A stretch of 64,000 nt of DNA from Paramacrobiotus metropolitanus. Its lineage: Eukaryota > Tardigrada > Eutardigrada > Parachela > Macrobiotidae. Both the position numbers and the translations under genes were made by a program. A model generated the notes under the pieces. That model saw nothing but the letters and a program-made list of their open reading frames with translations. It did not search any database and was not told where the DNA came from. This document shows, in pieces, positions 62,435 through 64,000 of the stretch (positions are counted from its first letter, which is position 1; each line of letters begins with the position of its first letter). Location: contig NW_026570315.1 in the NCBI RefSeq assembly GCF_019649055.1, forward strand, positions 248,001 to 312,000, read 5' to 3'.

Positions 62435-63090
62435 GGTCGATGTTCGCTAAACTTTGCGGCGATGCCGTTACAATTCAATAAAGGATAGTGACCGCCGCTA
62501 TTCGAAAGAAACTGTGCCCCTTAAATACCTGTATAGCCAGTATTATGTCTTTAAAAATGCTTGGGCAGATGACGTTTTTTTTGTCATCCGTTTCCAAACT
62601 CCAAACACTCGATCTGAAGCCACTGAAGTTTACGTTTGACCGTCACGCTTCAGATAGTCGGTATTCTAATAACATTTATCCAAAAGTACTGTTAACGCTA
62701 GGCTTAGTAAAAAAAAACCGAGTTATGCAACTGCAAAACTCAGTCGTAGAACTAAGCTTTAGGAGCAGAACTCAAGTTTTCAGTTGTCCATGTTTCTTCC
62801 GTGGTACATGACACCAGTCTTTGGCTGCCTGTCCAAGTACGGTAACCATGAAACATGATCAGGTAACATTACTTAGTTACCGCTGCAATAACCGCAAAGT
62901 GGCATTCGAATACTAACCCTTTGCCTGGTTTAGTTACTGCGGTAATAATTGAAAGTTATGCAAAGGTATACTTCATGCTTCTTCGTGTACGACAGATAGT
63001 TTAGTTCAGCACAGAGGTACTGTAAAATAACCAATAACAAATAAATCTCGCCTAAGAAAAGAAAAAATAAATTTATCCTTTGTCGTATAC
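62435..63090. other. Right subterminal control region without gene
   Basis: It contains a TATTTAAG box (62,520-62,527, minus) and five GTTAC/GGTAAC/GTTAT words between 62,838 and 62,960. No further ORF is supported. Confidence 0.45.
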
Positions 63091-63452
63091 CTTAGTAAAA
63101 CAACTAAGGTTTCCACATGGCGTGAACTAAGCTATGCACACTTAGTTACGATACAAACAAATCCCGGTGTCCGCATGCAGTATTTCCCGTATGCGCCCCG
63201 TACATGCACCGTCGTGGCTCCTGCGGTAGTACCTTAGTAAGTCAACTAAAGTTTCGCATACTTTAGTAGTACAACTAAGGTTTCCACATGGCGTGAACTA
63301 AGCTATGCACATTTAGTAAGCGGGACAAGGGTTTCGCATACCTTAGTAAAACAACTTAAGTTTCCACATAGTAACGATACAAACAAATTTTTTCCCGGTG
63401 TCCGCATGTATTATTTCTCGTATGCGCCCCGTACATGCACCGTCGTGGCTCC
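63091..63452 (-). repeat. Polinton right terminal inverted repeat, tandemly duplicated
   Basis: Two copies of the terminal sequence lie in tandem: about 63,091-63,221 and 63,333-63,452. Both include CGATACAAACAAA, GGTGTCCGCATG, GTATGCGCCCCGTACATGCA and CCGTCGTGGCTCC. The inner copy resembles the left end more (it keeps the GAACTAAGCTATGCACAC segment). Four CCTTAGT...ACTAAGG palindromes recur at about 63,090, 63,232, 63,262 and 63,341. Next to the outer copy CCGTCGTGGC-TCC-GCCACGACGG forms a perfect hairpin (63,441-63,463). Confidence 0.75.
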
Positions 63453-63517
63453 GCCACGACGGTACATGCACGCCCGCGCCGACACGCTCTAGTAAATTAT
63501 AACCTAGGTCCCGATAT

Positions 63518-63775
63518 TTAGTCCCGTAAATAATGCCCTAGGTCCAAAAATTTAGACCCCCCCCGGATAATAAAAACGGACAGGTTGGACTGGGATACTA
63601 TTCCCGTCACCTTGTTGGACGGTTTGACTGGGCCCTTCGGTGTTCCTTTCCGGAGAGTGATTGCCGGATTGGTGTGATTAGCCACCATGACGGAAAATTT
63701 CTTTCCGCCGTGCTTAGCCGCACCATCTACCATGTTTACTCGGCCGAGTTGCGGTGTGGACCTGCCAATGTACAT
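63518..63775 (-). pseudogene. Fragment of a Gypsy-like PR-RT linker
   Basis: The frame reads VNMVDGAAKHGGKKFSVMVA then LRKGTPKGPV, the same order as HRGKYFDLVSANHS...VKKGQFLGY at 12.8 kb, a block before RT. This suggests a further LTR retroelement on the minus strand, continuing left or broken off here. 63,776-64,000 shows no gene. Confidence 0.4.
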
Positions 63776-64000
63776 CAGCTCTTGCGTGGGTGCTTACGGT
63801 ACGTGGAACGTAAACTTCCATAGTCTGTCATTGCTAGAAGCTTAACTTTTTGCGAAGCTTGTACTTCGGTTGATTAAAAATTTTAGATTACGCGAGTTGT
63901 TTTGGCTTCCGTTCGGCCGACCACGTCCGGGCTACTCCCACTGAGATTACCCAAACGAGGTAGTCGTTGGTGATATCCGGTGCATACACGTCAGTGCAGT

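Larger units (their letters stand above)
51796..63428 (+). mobile_element. Polinton/Maverick (adintovirus-like) element, about 11.6 kb
   Basis: Terminal inverted repeats enclose a protein-primed DNA polymerase, a retroviral-type integrase, a packaging ATPase, a penton-like protein, pX-like and accessory proteins, a TBP-like and a PC4-like gene. This set defines a Polinton. No major capsid protein and no adenain-type protease can be seen. The polymerase has a nonsense codon and a frameshift. No 6-bp target duplication was found at the apparent ends, whose right side is rearranged. Confidence 0.9.

Noticed and set aside
1-63428. Left and right Polinton parts as two halves of one element
   Set aside because: Both have their own ATPase, pX-like and TBP-like genes with clearly different sequences.

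Overview
The window is eukaryotic and almost certainly from an invertebrate animal. It has short GT-AG introns of about 50-60 bp, AATAAA signals, and a dense layering of animal transposons: two Polinton/Maverick (adintovirus-like) elements, Ty3/Gypsy retroelements, restriction-like-endonuclease LINEs, a Mutator-like (MULE) DNA transposon and small MITEs. I see no convincing single-copy host gene, rRNA or CRISPR array. The species cannot be named from the sequence. Functional calls below come from reading motifs by eye; no search was run.

Region by region: (1) 1-4.75 kb is part of a Polinton, cut by the left window edge. On the minus strand it has an accessory ORF, a pX-like small protein, the packaging ATPase, a TATA-binding-protein (TBP)-like gene and two PC4-like genes. 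On the plus strand it has an ADP-ribosylglycohydrolase-BIR fusion. (2) 4.8-26 kb is a very large, decayed Gypsy-like element: coiled-coil leader, gag with a CCHC knuckle, protease, 5' half of RT, then an inverted block carrying the rest of RT, RNase H and integrase, then very long accessory ORFs of unknown function. A tRNA-like (SINE-type) sequence lies in gag. (3) 26.8-31.6 kb holds two RLE-type non-LTR retrotransposons on the minus strand, one 5'-truncated and one nearly full length. (4) 31.6-40.7 kb is mostly debris: two gag fragments, a 516-bp pogo-like MITE, hairpins and a dispersed palindromic repeat. (5) 40,690-51,005 is a complete MULE with about 160-bp terminal inverted repeats, a perfect 9-bp target duplication, a multi-exon transposase, a 42-bp minisatellite and a nested MITE. 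(6) 51.8-63.4 kb is a second Polinton with terminal inverted repeats, a protein-primed DNA polymerase in eight exons, integrase with chromodomain, packaging ATPase, penton-like protein, pX-like protein, and again TBP-like and PC4-like genes. (7) The last 0.5 kb starts another Gypsy-like fragment on the minus strand.

The strongest candidate for an undescribed system is the pairing of a TBP-like and a PC4-like protein in both Polintons, which differ in sequence and gene order. In the right element the promoters fall into two TATA-box types: TATAAAA(A)G before the polymerase, TBP and PC4 genes, and T/CATTTAAG before the virion-type genes. This suggests, but does not prove, that these elements bring their own transcription-initiation factors and a two-class promoter scheme. 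The second candidate is the fusion of an ADP-ribosylglycohydrolase-like domain, apparently stripped of catalytic metal ligands, to an intact-looking BIR domain in the left Polinton. It could be a cell-death or ADP-ribose-signalling antagonist.
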